Shown: positions 24,373-34,070 of the stretch, in pieces
How positions within the stretch are numbered: the first letter of the stretch is position 1
How the letters are laid out: the number at the start of each line of letters is the position of its first letter
Origin: Microbacterium memoriense
GTDB taxonomy: Bacteria; Actinomycetota; Actinomycetes; Actinomycetales; Microbacteriaceae
Reading direction: 5' to 3'
DNA: 64,000 nt
NCBI RefSeq assembly: GCF_025398275.1
Contig: NZ_JAODOR010000010.1
Coordinates: forward strand, 202,345 to 266,344
The notes under the pieces: generated by a model
What the model saw: the letters and a program-made list of their open reading frames with translations, nothing else
Told to the model about the DNA's origin: nothing
The model's database searches: none
Program-made: the position numbers and the translations under genes

Positions 24373-25772
24373 GCGTCGCCGCGTCCGTCGCCGGTGCCGC
24401 GTACATCGTCGCGGCGCTGCTGTTCATCCTGAGCCTGGCAGGGCTCTCGACCCACGCCTCCTCGCGCCGCGGCGTCGCCTTCGGCATCGCCGGCATGGCG
24501 ATAGCGCTCATCGCGACCGTCTGGCTCGTCGCCGCCGGAAGCTGGGGCGAGCCACCCGCCGCGCTCGGCCTGACACTGCTGGTCGTCGCGGTGCTCGTCG
24601 GCGGAGCAATCGGACTCTGGCGTGCCCGCGTCGTCGAGATGACCGGGATGCCGGAGCTCATCGCCCTGCTCCACTCGTTCGTGGGCCTCGCCGCGGTCCT
24701 TGTCGGCTGGAACGGGGCCCTGTCGGGCGACGATCTCACCGGGGCGCTCCGCGACATCCACCATGCCGAGGTGTTCATCGGGGTCTTCATCGGCGGAGTG
24801 ACCTTCACGGGGTCGATCGTCGCCTACCTCAAACTCTCCGGGCGGATGGCGTCGAAACCGCTCGTTCTCCCCGGCAAGAACGCGTTGAACCTCGGCGCGC
24901 TCGTCGCCTTCATCGCGCTGACGGTCTGGTACGTCCTCACGCCGGTCCTGCCGCTCCTGATCGCCGTCACTGTCCTCGCACTCGCACTCGGCTGGCATCT
25001 GGTCGCCTCGATCGGTGGCGGCGACATGCCCGTTGTCGTCTCGATGCTCAACAGCTACTCCGGCTGGGCAGCCGCCGCGGCCGGCTTCCTGCTGAACAAC
25101 GACCTGCTGATCGTCACGGGAGCGCTCGTCGGGTCGTCCGGCGCCTACCTCAGCTACATCATGTGTCAGGCGATGAACCGGTCGTTCCTGTCGGTGATCG
25201 CGGGCGGGTTCGGCATCGAGGCCCCGCGGGCGGATGCCGGAGCCCCGGGCGTGCACCGCGAGATCGATGCCGCGGGAGTCGCGGAGCTCCTTCGCACCGC
25301 CCGGTCGGTCGTGATCACGCCGGGCTACGGCATGGCCGTCGCGCAAGCGCAGTATCCGGTGGCGGATCTCACGCAGCGGCTGCGCGATCGCGGGATCGAG
25401 GTGCGCTTCGGCATCCACCCCGTCGCCGGACGCCTGCCGGGACACATGAACGTGCTCCTCGCCGAAGCGCGCGTGCCGTACGACATCGTGCTGGAGATGG
25501 ACGAGATCAACGACGACTTCACGGGCACGGATGTCGTTCTCGTCATCGGGGCGAACGACACCGTCAACCCGTCCGCGGCCGATGATCCGTCCTCGCCGAT
25601 CGCCGGGATGCCGGTGCTGCACGTCTGGGACGCCGCCGACGTCGTCGTCTTCAAGCGGTCGATGGCCTCCGGCTACGCCGGCGTCGCGAACCCCCTGTTC
25701 TGGCGCGACAACACCCAGATGCTCTTCGGCGACGCGAAACAGCGCGTCGAGGACATCCTCCGCGCCCTCTGA
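24369..25772 (+). CDS. pntB: NAD(P) transhydrogenase subunit beta
   Basis: Carries the remaining membrane helices (about 1-265) and the NADP(H)-binding domain III (about 290-467), including [34 protein letters not shown] and [12 protein letters not shown]. The 467-residue length is normal. The GTG start at 24369 overlaps the pntA stop (GTGA), fixing it as the coupled downstream gene. A tandem repeat and a long hairpin follow directly. Confidence 0.95.
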   Translation: MSVAASVAGAAYIVAALLFILSLAGLSTHASSRRGVAFGIAGMAIALIATVWLVAAGSWGEPPAALGLTLLVVAVLVGGAIGLWRARVVEMTGMPELIALLHSFVGLAAVLVGWNGALSGDDLTGALRDIHHAEVFIGVFIGGVTFTGSIVAYLKLSGRMASKPLVLPGKNALNLGALVAFIALTVWYVLTPVLPLLIAVTVLALALGWHLVASIGGGDMPVVVSMLNSYSGWAAAAAGFLLNNDLLIVTGALVGSSGAYLSYIMCQAMNRSFLSVIAGGFGIEAPRADAGAPGVHREIDAAGVAELLRTARSVVITPGYGMAVAQAQYPVADLTQRLRDRGIEVRFGIHPVAGRLPGHMNVLLAEARVPYDIVLEMDEINDDFTGTDVVLVIGANDTVNPSAADDPSSPIAGMPVLHVWDAADVVVFKRSMASGYAGVANPLFWRDNTQMLFGDAKQRVEDILRAL

Positions 25773-25883
25773 CGCGTCGCCCGGCCGCGTCGCCCGGCCC
25801 GTCGCCCGGCCGCGAAACACCGGTGGTGCACCGAGACACCGCACACCAGCAGATGTCTCGGTGCACGGATGGTGTCTCGCGGC
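25773..25883. repeat. Tandem repeat plus 30-bp-arm hairpin after pntB
   Basis: CGCGTCGCCCGGC is repeated at 25773-25785 and 25786-25798, with a third 12-base copy at 25799-25810. The third copy runs into a hairpin whose arms, 25809-25838 and 25854-25883, match at 26 of 30 positions around a 15-base loop; the inner 13 bp (GTGCACCGAGACA) are perfect. It separates pntB from xthA on the same strand, so termination is one possible role. Confidence 0.75.
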
Positions 25884-25921
25884 GGCGGGTGGGGGAGGCG
25901 CCGGCGGATACGCTGGGAGGC

Positions 25922-26761
25922 ATGCGTGTGGCCACCTGGAACGTCAACTCCATCCGCGCGCGCGTCGCGCGCACCGTCGATTTCGCCGTGCGCGAGAACA
26001 TCGACGTGCTCGCGATGCAGGAGATCAAGTGCAAGCCCGAGCAGTTCCCCTACGCCGAGTTCGAGGCGGCGGGGTACACGGTCGAGGCGCACGGACTGAA
26101 TCAATGGAACGGCGTCGCGATCGCGAGCCGTGAACCGCTCGAGGACCTGCAGATCGGCTTTCCCGGCATGCCCGGATTCCAGAAGGGCTACGACGGGCCC
26201 GATGCTCCGCAGGAGGCGCGCGCGATCGGCGCGACCGTCGGCGGCGTCACGGTCTGGAGTCTGTATGTTCCCAACGGACGCTCGCTCGATGATCCGCACT
26301 ACGCGTACAAGCTGGCCTGGCTCGAAGCGCTCCGCGGATACACGGCCGACAGCCTCGGGGCCAACCCGGACCTCGCTCTCGCCCTGACCGGCGACTTCAA
26401 CATCGCCCCGACCGACGCCGACAACGGCGACCCGACGCTGGTCGAGGGCGTGTCGACGCATGTGTCACCGCCCGAGCGTGCGGCATTCCAGTCGCTGCTG
26501 GATGCCGGACTCTCCGACACTGTGCGCCCCCTCGTTCCGACCGGCTACACGTACTGGGACTACAAGCAGCTGCGGTTCCCGCGCAATGAGGGCCTGCGCA
26601 TCGACTTCATCCTCGGCTCGCGGGCGTTCGCCGACGCCGTCGTGGGCGCCGGCATCCACCGCGACGAACGCAAGGGCGAGATCCCGAGCGACCACGTGCC
26701 CGTCGTCGTCGACCTCGACCTCACGGGTCCGGATGACGATGACCGCCCGATGATCTGGTAA
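25922..26761 (+). CDS. xthA: Exodeoxyribonuclease III / AP endonuclease
   Basis: Base-excision repair enzyme cutting at abasic sites. The 279-residue protein has the exonuclease-endonuclease-phosphatase fold with TWNVNSIRAR, MQEIKCKPEQF, SLYVPNGRSLDDP, TGDFNIAPTDAD and the catalytic SDHVPVVVDL. ATG 25922 is seven bases after TACGCT (25909-25914). It converges with the membrane glycosyltransferase gene 16 bases away. Confidence 0.94.
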   Translation: MRVATWNVNSIRARVARTVDFAVRENIDVLAMQEIKCKPEQFPYAEFEAAGYTVEAHGLNQWNGVAIASREPLEDLQIGFPGMPGFQKGYDGPDAPQEARAIGATVGGVTVWSLYVPNGRSLDDPHYAYKLAWLEALRGYTADSLGANPDLALALTGDFNIAPTDADNGDPTLVEGVSTHVSPPERAAFQSLLDAGLSDTVRPLVPTGYTYWDYKQLRFPRNEGLRIDFILGSRAFADAVVGAGIHRDERKGEIPSDHVPVVVDLDLTGPDDDDRPMIW

Positions 26762-26776
26762 CCGGCGCGGGTGCCC

Positions 26777-28117
26777 TCACACCTGCGTCGTGACTGCGCC
26801 CGTCACCGCGAGGGACGCCGGGGCCAGCGCACGCGCCGAAGCGACCGCCCCCATCCGCCACAGGCCAGCGACGCTGACCGCGAAGACGCCGACGAGCATC
26901 ACATTGCGCGCCAGCAGCACAGAGGCCGCGACGGGATCTGCGTCGACGAGCGGCATATAGAGGATCGGGAAGACGATGGTCGTGGCCACCGAGATTCCGG
27001 CCATCCACCAGGCGACCGAACGCCACGCGTCCGGTTCGACGGCCAGCCCGACGGCGACGATCGGCGTGAGCCACAGCATGTACTGCGGCGAGCCGACCTT
27101 GTTGAAGATGATGAGCGCACCCACAAGCGCGAACGATCCCCGCACGATCAGCCGCTGCTCGAACCCCGGTGTCACGCGGCTGGCGTGCGCGGCCGCGCGG
27201 CGAGCGCGCCAGAGCAGCAGCAGGATCAGCCCGAAGGCGATCGGCATCGCCACACCCACGAGGTGCCCGGCCAGTTGCTCGCCGGGCCCGGTGACCTCAC
27301 GCGTGGCGAGCTCGATATTGTTCCGGATCTGCGATCCGGGAATGCCGAGCACCGTCGCCCACACCCAGGGAGTCGCAACCGGTGCTTCCAACTGGACCGC
27401 GCGATCGCTCTGGATCGTGATGAAGCTGAAGAGATTCGACGCGCCGCCGAACGCCACGACGGTCGCGGACACGACTGCTGAGACGCCGACTCCACCGAAG
27501 ATGATCCCTCGTCGGCGCGACGATACCGTGACGGCGGCGGCGGCCAGAGCAACCGGCCACACCTTGATCCACGTGCCGGCGGCGATCAACACACCGGCCA
27601 CCGCGGGTCGTCGCGCGACGTATACGAGCGCGGCGATCGCCAGCGGCGCCGAGAACGCCTCGAGGCGCAGCATCGACACCGGCGCCAGCAGGATCTGGAT
27701 CAGCAGCCAGTACCAGGCCGCGGGATAGCCGGACAAGCGGCGTAGTCCGCCGGTGAGAGCAAGGATCGCGAGGAGATTGGCGACGGCGACGAGAATCAGC
27801 CAGACGAGCTGATAGTTGTATGCGCCGGCGACGATCGGAGCGACGATCGGCAGGAGCGCACCCGCCGGGTACACCCACGGGTCGTCGAGGACGGGCCACT
27901 GGCCGTGCAGCGCCTGCATCGCCCACAAGCGGTAGAGCGGCAGGTCGCCCTGCGTGCCACCGAAGAGGATCACGTGCAGCAGGCCGATCAGGTACACGAC
28001 GTGGACGGTGGCGAATCCCCAGAGCAGGCCGCGTCGGGTCATGCCCCACACGCCAAGCCGCTGAGAGAGCACGGCCAGGCGTTCGGCCACACGCGTGCCC
28101 CCGTCGAGTGTCGTCAC
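26777..28117 (-). CDS. GT87/DUF2029-type membrane glycosyltransferase
   Basis: A 446-residue polytopic protein with about ten membrane helices and a conserved extracytoplasmic acidic loop (LYRLWAMQALHGQWPVLDDP, with the DDPWVYPAGALLP motif), matching polyprenyl-phosphate-mannose-dependent mannosyltransferases of actinobacteria. It probably adds a mannose to a cell-envelope glycan or glycolipid on the outer face of the membrane. GTG 28117 is chosen because a TAGCGT box (28125-28130, opposite strand) lies seven bases upstream; longer in-frame starts would run through the promoter of the divergent kinase gene. Confidence 0.78.
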   Translation of the reverse strand: MTTLDGGTRVAERLAVLSQRLGVWGMTRRGLLWGFATVHVVYLIGLLHVILFGGTQGDLPLYRLWAMQALHGQWPVLDDPWVYPAGALLPIVAPIVAGAYNYQLVWLILVAVANLLAILALTGGLRRLSGYPAAWYWLLIQILLAPVSMLRLEAFSAPLAIAALVYVARRPAVAGVLIAAGTWIKVWPVALAAAAVTVSSRRRGIIFGGVGVSAVVSATVVAFGGASNLFSFITIQSDRAVQLEAPVATPWVWATVLGIPGSQIRNNIELATREVTGPGEQLAGHLVGVAMPIAFGLILLLLWRARRAAAHASRVTPGFEQRLIVRGSFALVGALIIFNKVGSPQYMLWLTPIVAVGLAVEPDAWRSVAWWMAGISVATTIVFPILYMPLVDADPVAASVLLARNVMLVGVFAVSVAGLWRMGAVASARALAPASLAVTGAVTTQV

Positions 28118-28256
28118 CTCTCCGACGCTAGGACCGGAGCCGGAAGAACAGGTTTCCGTTTGCTGTCCGTTGTCTGTCAAACAGGTGCACGCGGATGCCC
28201 GCGTTCTCCGCCGCACGGGGGAGGTCACCGGGAGTGGCCCCGCGTAGTTTGTGAGG

Positions 28257-29513
28257 ATGACTTCCGCCGTCCGCTCCGGAGTCACGCCGACCCAGGTCAG
28301 GCGTGACACATGGCTCGCGCTCGCCCTGTTCATCGGGGCGATCATCAGCGCCTGGCTCGGACAGGTTGCCGGCTTCTACGGCGACACCACGCCGAGTTTC
28401 GGATGGGCACTGCTGTATTCGGCGGGTCTCACCCTCCCGATCGCCCTGCGCCGCCGCTATCCCGAAGCCGTACTGGTCGTGATCGCCGTGGTGTTCTTCA
28501 TCGGCGTCTCCGCGCGCATCCCCGAGGTCTACGTCGGCAACGTGTCGCTGTTCATCGCGATGTACACCGTCGGCGCGTGGGTCGACGATCGACGCCGCGC
28601 GACCATCGTGCGGGTCGTCGTCGTCGTGGGCATGTTCGCCTGGCTGCTCGTGACAACTTTTCAGGCCGCCACGTCGCCCGATGAGGACGGACTGTCGCGC
28701 GCGGGATTGTTCTCGCCGTTCGCGGCGTACATCCTGATCCAGTTCCTCGTGAACGCGGCCTTCTTCGGCGGCGCGTACTTCTTCGGCGAGCGGGCGTATG
28801 CGGAGGCACGCTCCCGGGTCTCCCTGCAGGAGCGCACCGCCGAGCTGGAGCGCGAACGCGAGCTGTCGGCCGCTCAGGCCGTGGCGCTGGACCGCGTCCG
28901 CATCGCGCGCGAACTGCACGACGTCGTCGCGCACCATGTCTCGGCGATGGGTGTTCAGGCCGGTGCTGCGCGTACGGTCATGGCCAGCGACCCGGCGGCT
29001 GCGCAGATCGCCCTCGCCAGCGTCGAGGCGTCGGCACGCGATGCGCTCACCGAGCTTCGGCAGCTGCTCGACACGCTGCGGACACCGTCGTCCGCCGACG
29101 CCGATGCTCCGACCGGGTCGACCATCCACCTCGCGGCGCTCCCCGCGCTCGTCGAGCACGCGACCAGCAATGGCCTGCCCACGACGCTCACCGTCGTCGG
29201 CGAGCCGGTCGATGCTCCCGAACTCGTGCAGGTGAACCTGTACCGGATCGCCCAAGAAGCCCTGACCAATGCGCGCCGACACGGTGGACCCGGTGCCGCC
29301 GCCGACCTCCGCGTGCGGTACACGCAGGATGCCGTCGAGCTCGAAGTCGTCAACGTCGGCCGCCGTCCACTCAGCGGGCGGGCGGGTCTCGGGCTCGTCG
29401 GCATGCGGGAGCGCGCGGCGGCATCCGGCGGAACGCTCGATGCCGGCCCCCGCGAGCGCGGCGGATTCCGCGTCCGCGCCCGTGTTCCTCTGGAAAGCGG
29501 GGTCGTCCGATGA
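28257..29513 (+). CDS. Sensor histidine kinase, DesK/NarX-like (HisKA_3)
   Basis: A 418-residue membrane sensor. Five or so membrane helices occupy residues 18-175, with no large extracellular domain, then a dimerisation domain with phospho-acceptor RIARELHDVVAHHVSAMGV and an HATPase domain (NLYRIAQEALTNARRHG, GLGLVGMRERAAASGG). Such kinases often sense the membrane state or cell-wall antibiotics. ATG 28257 follows TAGTTT (28245-28250) by six bases. Its stop overlaps the response regulator start (ATGA), and an ABC exporter follows, so the trio is probably a functional unit. Confidence 0.9.
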   Translation: MTSAVRSGVTPTQVRRDTWLALALFIGAIISAWLGQVAGFYGDTTPSFGWALLYSAGLTLPIALRRRYPEAVLVVIAVVFFIGVSARIPEVYVGNVSLFIAMYTVGAWVDDRRRATIVRVVVVVGMFAWLLVTTFQAATSPDEDGLSRAGLFSPFAAYILIQFLVNAAFFGGAYFFGERAYAEARSRVSLQERTAELERERELSAAQAVALDRVRIARELHDVVAHHVSAMGVQAGAARTVMASDPAAAQIALASVEASARDALTELRQLLDTLRTPSSADADAPTGSTIHLAALPALVEHATSNGLPTTLTVVGEPVDAPELVQVNLYRIAQEALTNARRHGGPGAAADLRVRYTQDAVELEVVNVGRRPLSGRAGLGLVGMRERAAASGGTLDAGPRERGGFRVRARVPLESGVVR

Positions 29514-30172
29514 TCCGGGTGCTCTTGGTCGATGATCACGCCGTCATGCGTGCCGGCTTCCGGATGATCCTGCACACAGCCGGCGACATCGAGGTCGTCG
29601 GCGAAGCCGCCACGGGTCGCGAAGCGGTCGCCGCCGCGCGCACCCTGACACCGGATGTCATCTGCATGGACGTCCAGATGCCCGACATGGACGGCCTCGA
29701 GGCCACCCGCCGGATCGTGTCCGACGCGGGGATGGCGGCATCCGTCGTGATCGTCACGACGTTCGACCGGGACGATTACCTGTTCCAGGCGCTCGCCGCC
29801 GGCGCGAGCGGATTTCTGCTGAAGAATGCCGGCCCCGAAGAACTCATCGCTGCGGTGCGCGTCGCCGCGGCGGGCGATGCGCTGCTCGCGCCCGCCGTCA
29901 CCAAGCGGGTCATCGAGCGATTCGCCTCGGCGCCCGAGGCGCGGCCCAGCGCACCTCAAGCCATCCCCGATGCTCCTCCCCTGGACCTCACGGAACGCGA
30001 GAACGACGTGCTCCACCTGCTCGCACAGGCGCGCAGCAACGCCGAGATCGCGCGCGAGCTGTTCATCGGCGAGGCGACGGTGAAGACGCACGTCTCGAAC
30101 GTGCTGCAGAAGCTCGGGGCACGGGACCGCGTCGCGGCCGTCGTCTACGCCCATCAGCACGGACTCGCCTGA
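29510..30172 (+). CDS. NarL/LuxR-type response regulator
   Basis: A 220-residue two-domain regulator: receiver with DDH (8-10), phospho-acceptor Asp54 (ICMDVQMPDMDG) and Lys in FLLKNAG, then a LuxR helix-turn-helix (LTERENDVLHLLAQARSNAEIA, shortened here to LTERENDVLHLL, and GEATVKTHVSNVLQKL). Start and stop context (ATGA overlap) couples it to the kinase. The ABC exporter 97 bp downstream is the likely target. Confidence 0.93.
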   Translation: MIRVLLVDDHAVMRAGFRMILHTAGDIEVVGEAATGREAVAAARTLTPDVICMDVQMPDMDGLEATRRIVSDAGMAASVVIVTTFDRDDYLFQALAAGASGFLLKNAGPEELIAAVRVAAAGDALLAPAVTKRVIERFASAPEARPSAPQAIPDAPPLDLTERENDVLHLLAQARSNAEIARELFIGEATVKTHVSNVLQKLGARDRVAAVVYAHQHGLA

Positions 30173-30268
30173 GATCTCCCCCACCCGGGCGCCCGATCTC
30201 CCCCTCCGGGCGGAGGCGGCGACCGGGCACCTCTTCGTACGGTGGAGAAACGACGAAAGGGAGTTCTG

Positions 30269-31153
30269 ATGCTCGAACTGACCGGAATCACCAAGAGCTA
30301 CGGCGGACGCCGAGTGCTCGACGACGTGGGCTTCCGCGTCACGAAAGGCCGTCTGACCGGCTTTGTCGGCGGCAACGGCGCCGGCAAGACGACCACGATG
30401 CGGATCGTTCTCGGCGTACTCGCCCGGGACGGCGGCGAGGTGACCCTGAACGGCGCGTCCGTCACCGCGGCGGACCGCCGGCGCTTCGGGTACATGCCCG
30501 AGGAACGCGGTCTCTACCCGCGGATGCGGGTGCTGGAGCACATCGTCTACCTCGCCCGCCTGCACGGCTTCTCGAAGGCGGATGCCACGACCCGCGCGAC
30601 AGCGCTCCTGGAGGAGCTGGGGCTCGGTGAACGGCTCGGAGACAACATCGAGACCCTGTCGCTCGGCAACCAGCAACGCGCGCAGATCGCCGCGGCTCTG
30701 GTCCACGACCCCCAGGTGCTGATCCTCGACGAACCGTTCTCCGGCCTCGACCCGATCGCGGTCGACGTCGTCGCGGGCGTCCTCCAGGCGCGCGCGGCGG
30801 ATGGTGCTGCCGTGCTGTTCTCATCGCACCAGCTCGATGTCGTCGAGCGCTTGTGCGACGACCTCGTGATCATCGCCGGCGGTACGATCCGGGCGACCGG
30901 CGACCGTGAATCCCTTCGCGCCCAACACGCGCAGCGACGATTCGAGCTCGTCTCGGCCGGCGACGCCGGCTGGCTCCGCGACGAACCCGGAGTCGAGGTC
31001 GTCGACTTCGACGGCGGATACGCCGTCTTCGACGTCGACACCGACGAGACCGCGCAGCGCGTGCTCCGCCGCGCCGTCGCCGCGGGCGATGTCGCCAGCT
31101 TCGCTCCCCGACACCCGTCCCTCGCGCAGATCTTCAAGGAGGTCATCCAGTGA
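30269..31153 (+). CDS. ABC exporter ATP-binding protein (NatA/bacitracin-type)
   Basis: A 294-residue ATPase with Walker A GGNGAGKTT, signature LSLGNQQRAQ, Walker B VLILDEPFSGLDP and H-loop SSHQLD. The C-terminal 80 residues form the domain usual in NatA-type exporters. ATG 30269 has AAAGGGAG upstream and a TACGGT box at 30237-30242, giving a short leader unlike its leaderless neighbours. The permease GTG overlaps its stop. Confidence 0.92.
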   Translation: MLELTGITKSYGGRRVLDDVGFRVTKGRLTGFVGGNGAGKTTTMRIVLGVLARDGGEVTLNGASVTAADRRRFGYMPEERGLYPRMRVLEHIVYLARLHGFSKADATTRATALLEELGLGERLGDNIETLSLGNQQRAQIAAALVHDPQVLILDEPFSGLDPIAVDVVAGVLQARAADGAAVLFSSHQLDVVERLCDDLVIIAGGTIRATGDRESLRAQHAQRRFELVSAGDAGWLRDEPGVEVVDFDGGYAVFDVDTDETAQRVLRRAVAAGDVASFAPRHPSLAQIFKEVIQ

Positions 31154-32241
31154 ACACGTCCACCCCGTCCTTCGCACAGAGCGTGTGGCTGGTCACCGAG
31201 CGTGAGGTCGGCTCGAAACTGCGCAGCAAAGCGTTCCTGATTTCAACCGGCATCCTGTTCGCGCTCGCGCTCATCGGTGTGCTCTGGGGAGGTTTCACGG
31301 CCCAGAGCGACTCCCGCATCCCGGTCGCCGTCACCCCCGACACCGCAGCGGTCGTGGCCGGATACGACGAGGCGCTCGAGGTCACCGAAGCCGCCGACAC
31401 CGAGGCCGCTCGCGACCTCGTCCGCTCCGGTGACGTCGACGCGGCCCTCGTCCCCGGTGGCAGCGGCGACTTCTCGTACACGCTCGTCGGGGACACCGCG
31501 ATCCCGTCGGGACTCATGCCGTTGCTGAGCGCCAGCCCGCCCGTGGAGCTTCTGACCACCGAGGGCACCGACCCGTTCCTCCGCTACATCGTGAGCTTCG
31601 GGTTCGGGATCATCTTCTTCATGGCGGCACTGACCTTCGGGTCGACGATCGCGCAGTCCGTGGTGGAGGAGAAGCAGACCCGCGTCGTCGAGCTGCTCAT
31701 CTCGGCGATTCCGACGCGCGCGCTCCTGGCCGGCAAGGTGATCGGCAACACTGTCCTCGCGGTCGGCCAGATCATCGGCCTCGCCGCGATCGCCATCGTC
31801 GGGCTCACCGTCACCGGGCAGAGCGAATTGCTGACGGGCCTCGGCGCTCCGCTCATCTGGTTCGCGGTGTTCTTCCTGTTCGGGTTCATCCTGCTGGCGG
31901 CATTGTTCGCGGCCGCCGGTGCGATGGTGTCACGCCAAGAAGACATCGGATCCACTACGACACCACTGACCTTCCTCGTCATGGCGCCGTATCTGCTCGT
32001 CGTCTTCTTCAACGACAATTCACTCGTGATCACGATCATGTCGTATGTGCCGTTCTCGGCTCCCGTGGGGATGCCGGTGCGCATCTTCCTCGGTGAGGCC
32101 CAGTGGTGGGAGCCGCTGCTGTCGCTGGCGATCCTGCTGATCACGTGTGCCGCGGCGATCTGGGTGGGCGCGAAGATCTACGAGAACTCGATCCTCCGCA
32201 TGGGCGCCCGCGTCAAGCTGTCCGAGGCTCTCGCCGGCTGA
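31150..32241 (+). CDS. ABC-2 type permease (NatB-like)
   Basis: A 363-residue permease. One N-terminal helix (about 30-50) is followed by an extracytoplasmic domain (50-150) and five C-terminal helices, with the NatB motif AQSVVEEKQTRVVELLISA. It should export sodium, a drug or a peptide with the preceding ATPase; the substrate is unknown. GTG 31150 overlaps the ATPase stop. A perfect hairpin follows. Confidence 0.9.
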   Translation: MNTSTPSFAQSVWLVTEREVGSKLRSKAFLISTGILFALALIGVLWGGFTAQSDSRIPVAVTPDTAAVVAGYDEALEVTEAADTEAARDLVRSGDVDAALVPGGSGDFSYTLVGDTAIPSGLMPLLSASPPVELLTTEGTDPFLRYIVSFGFGIIFFMAALTFGSTIAQSVVEEKQTRVVELLISAIPTRALLAGKVIGNTVLAVGQIIGLAAIAIVGLTVTGQSELLTGLGAPLIWFAVFFLFGFILLAALFAAAGAMVSRQEDIGSTTTPLTFLVMAPYLLVVFFNDNSLVITIMSYVPFSAPVGMPVRIFLGEAQWWEPLLSLAILLITCAAAIWVGAKIYENSILRMGARVKLSEALAG

Positions 32242-32255
32242 CAATGAGACGGTAT

Positions 32256-32291
32256 CACGCCGCCGACGAGGAGCTTCTCGTCGGCGGCGTG
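32256..32291 (+). terminator. Hairpin after the ABC exporter operon
   Basis: A perfect 15-bp stem CACGCCGCCGACGAG (32256-32270), six-base loop GAGCTT and the complementary arm (32277-32291). It lies between convergent genes and can serve both strands. No T-tract follows. Confidence 0.8.
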
Positions 32292-32320
32292 TGGCCGTCG
32301 CCGACGAGAATGACGACCTC

Positions 32321-32710
32321 TCAGCCGTCGACGATCACCGAGAGGATGTTGCCTGCGGGGTCACGGAACCATGCGATGTCGGGTCCACCGGATCCCCGAG
32401 AGATACCTCGCCCATCCGTCCCGAAGTCGGGATCGGTGTAGATCTTGGTGACCACACCCGCCGCATTCAGTTCGGAGACGGCCTCATCGATGTCGGCGAC
32501 CACCAGATTCAGGACCGTGAATCCGGCCGGCTGGTGATTCGGCTTGGGATAGGCGATGGCGTGCCCGCCCCCGGGAAACCGGATCTCCATGATCCCCATC
32601 TCGCCGATGTGGGCATCCAATCCGAGTACCCCCGCGTAGAACGCTTCCGCAGCGGCGATGTCATCGACGGAGAATCCGGCGAACGCGCCCTCGACCGGAA
32701 CCATGGCCAC
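32321..32710 (-). CDS. VOC-superfamily protein (glyoxalase/dioxygenase fold)
   Basis: A 129-residue single-domain vicinal-oxygen-chelate protein with paired beta-alpha-beta modules (DIAAAEAFYAGVLGLDA and ADIDEAVSELNAAGV) and the closing ISVIVDG-like strand FRDPAGNILSVIVDG. The function is unknown. GTG 32710 or ATG 32704 could be the start. No strong ribosome site is seen. Confidence 0.82.
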   Translation of the reverse strand: MAMVPVEGAFAGFSVDDIAAAEAFYAGVLGLDAHIGEMGIMEIRFPGGGHAIAYPKPNHQPAGFTVLNLVVADIDEAVSELNAAGVVTKIYTDPDFGTDGRGISRGSGGPDIAWFRDPAGNILSVIVDG

Positions 32711-32782
32711 ATCCGATCCCGGTCGCGCACACGGCCGATCCGATCAGTATCGGCCCGCGGGGTGACTATGTCGAGGGCCTCG

Positions 32783-33247
32783 TCACCGCTCGACGAGGAT
32801 GCCGTCGGCGTCGGCCCAGACATGACGCCCGGGCGCGAAGTGGACACCCGCGATCACGACCGGGACGTCGACCTCGCCGACGCCGTCTTTCGCGCTCTTG
32901 CGGGGGTTCGAGCCGAGTGCTTTGACACCGAGCGGGAGGGTCGCGATGACGGCGCGGTCTCGGATCGCCCCATGCACGATGATGCCGGCCCAGCCGTGGG
33001 CGACCGCGGATGCCGCGATCAGGTCACCCACGAGAGCAGACTCGAGCGACCCACCGCCGTCGATGACCAGGACGGCGCCTCCTCCGGGTGTCGCGAGGAC
33101 CTGCTTGACCAGCGCATTGTCACGGTGGCAGCGAATCGTACGGATCGGCCCGTCGAACGAGACCCGACCGCCTAGGTCGTGCAAAGGCAGAGCCAACGAG
33201 TCCAGCTCATCGCCTCGGTCGTCGAAGAGGTCAGCGGTGGAGGTCAT
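32783..33247 (-). CDS. rraA: RraA-family protein
   Basis: A 154-residue RraA/menG-like fold protein, annotated elsewhere as regulator of ribonuclease E activity; many members are instead 4-hydroxy-4-methyl-2-oxoglutarate aldolase-like. The signature GWAGIIVHGAIRDRAVI and GVKALGSNPRKSAK is clear, with the Arg-Asp pair of the aldolase site conserved. ATG 33247 is six bases after TACCGT (33254-33259, opposite strand). Confidence 0.88.
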   Translation of the reverse strand: MTSTADLFDDRGDELDSLALPLHDLGGRVSFDGPIRTIRCHRDNALVKQVLATPGGGAVLVIDGGGSLESALVGDLIAASAVAHGWAGIIVHGAIRDRAVIATLPLGVKALGSNPRKSAKDGVGEVDVPVVIAGVHFAPGRHVWADADGILVER

Positions 33248-33421
33248 GCTTCCACGGTAGAACCGGCATCCGGGAGATCGCGGCTCGTCAGCAAGAGAAG
33301 ATGTGCCCGACTTCTGTCCAGGAGAGAAATCCCCCGAATGGACGGAATACGGCCACGATGCATACGGTTGCATGAGGATGGGCCGACGGCGTCCCGGCCG
33401 ACACACCCGCAAGGAGACGCC

Positions 33422-34003
33422 ATGAGCATGATCGCCGACCACACCGCCCAGACCGACGCGCCGATCCTCGACGTGCTCGCCGAACGCTGGAGCACCCGGA
33501 TCTTCGACCCGCGCACCCCGATCGACGAAGCCGCCCTGGCGAGCGCGCTCGAAGCCGCGCGCTGGGCTCCCTCGGCCAGCAACACCCAGCCCTGGCGCTT
33601 CATCGTCGCGCGGCGCGGTACCACCGAACACGCGGCGATCGTCGACTCCCTGATGGGCTTCAACCAGAGCTGGGCGGCCGACGCTGCCGCTCTCGTCGTC
33701 TTCGCCACCGTGAGCTCGCTCGACGGCAAACCGCTCGTCTGGGCCGCCTACGATGCCGGCCAGGCGGCCGCGCACTTCACGGTGCAGGCCCACGCCTCCG
33801 GTCTGTTCACCCACCAAATGGGCGGCTTCGACCGTGCCACGTTGGCCGAGACGTTCGAATTCGGCGATGAACTCGCTGCCGTCACCGTGATGGCGGTCGG
33901 CGCACTCGGTGACATCGACAGCGCGCCCGAGCAGCTGCGCGAGCGTGAACTCACGCCCCGCACGCGGCGACCGATCGCCGAGTCGCTGATCGTCAACGCC
34001 TGA
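33422..34003 (+). CDS. Nitroreductase-family FMN oxidoreductase
   Basis: A 193-residue flavoprotein with N-terminal RWSTRIFDP and the FMN-binding APSASNTQPWRF and late GALGDID segments of the nitroreductase family. ATG 33422 has AAGGAGA eight bases upstream. The substrate is unknown. The 174-bp gap to rraA holds two divergent promoters and GCATACGGTTGCAT (33359-33372), an imperfect palindrome that could be an operator. Confidence 0.88.
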   Translation: MSMIADHTAQTDAPILDVLAERWSTRIFDPRTPIDEAALASALEAARWAPSASNTQPWRFIVARRGTTEHAAIVDSLMGFNQSWAADAAALVVFATVSSLDGKPLVWAAYDAGQAAAHFTVQAHASGLFTHQMGGFDRATLAETFEFGDELAAVTVMAVGALGDIDSAPEQLRERELTPRTRRPIAESLIVNA

Positions 34004-34070
34004 CACAGCACAGATCTCGGTTCGCGACAACCGGTATCGCGCGACGCGGAAAGCGGCTTAGTCTGCGCTG

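Noticed and set aside
25773..25810. Tandem 13-mers as a CRISPR array
   Set aside because: Units abut with no spacers, are too short, and no cas genes occur in the window.
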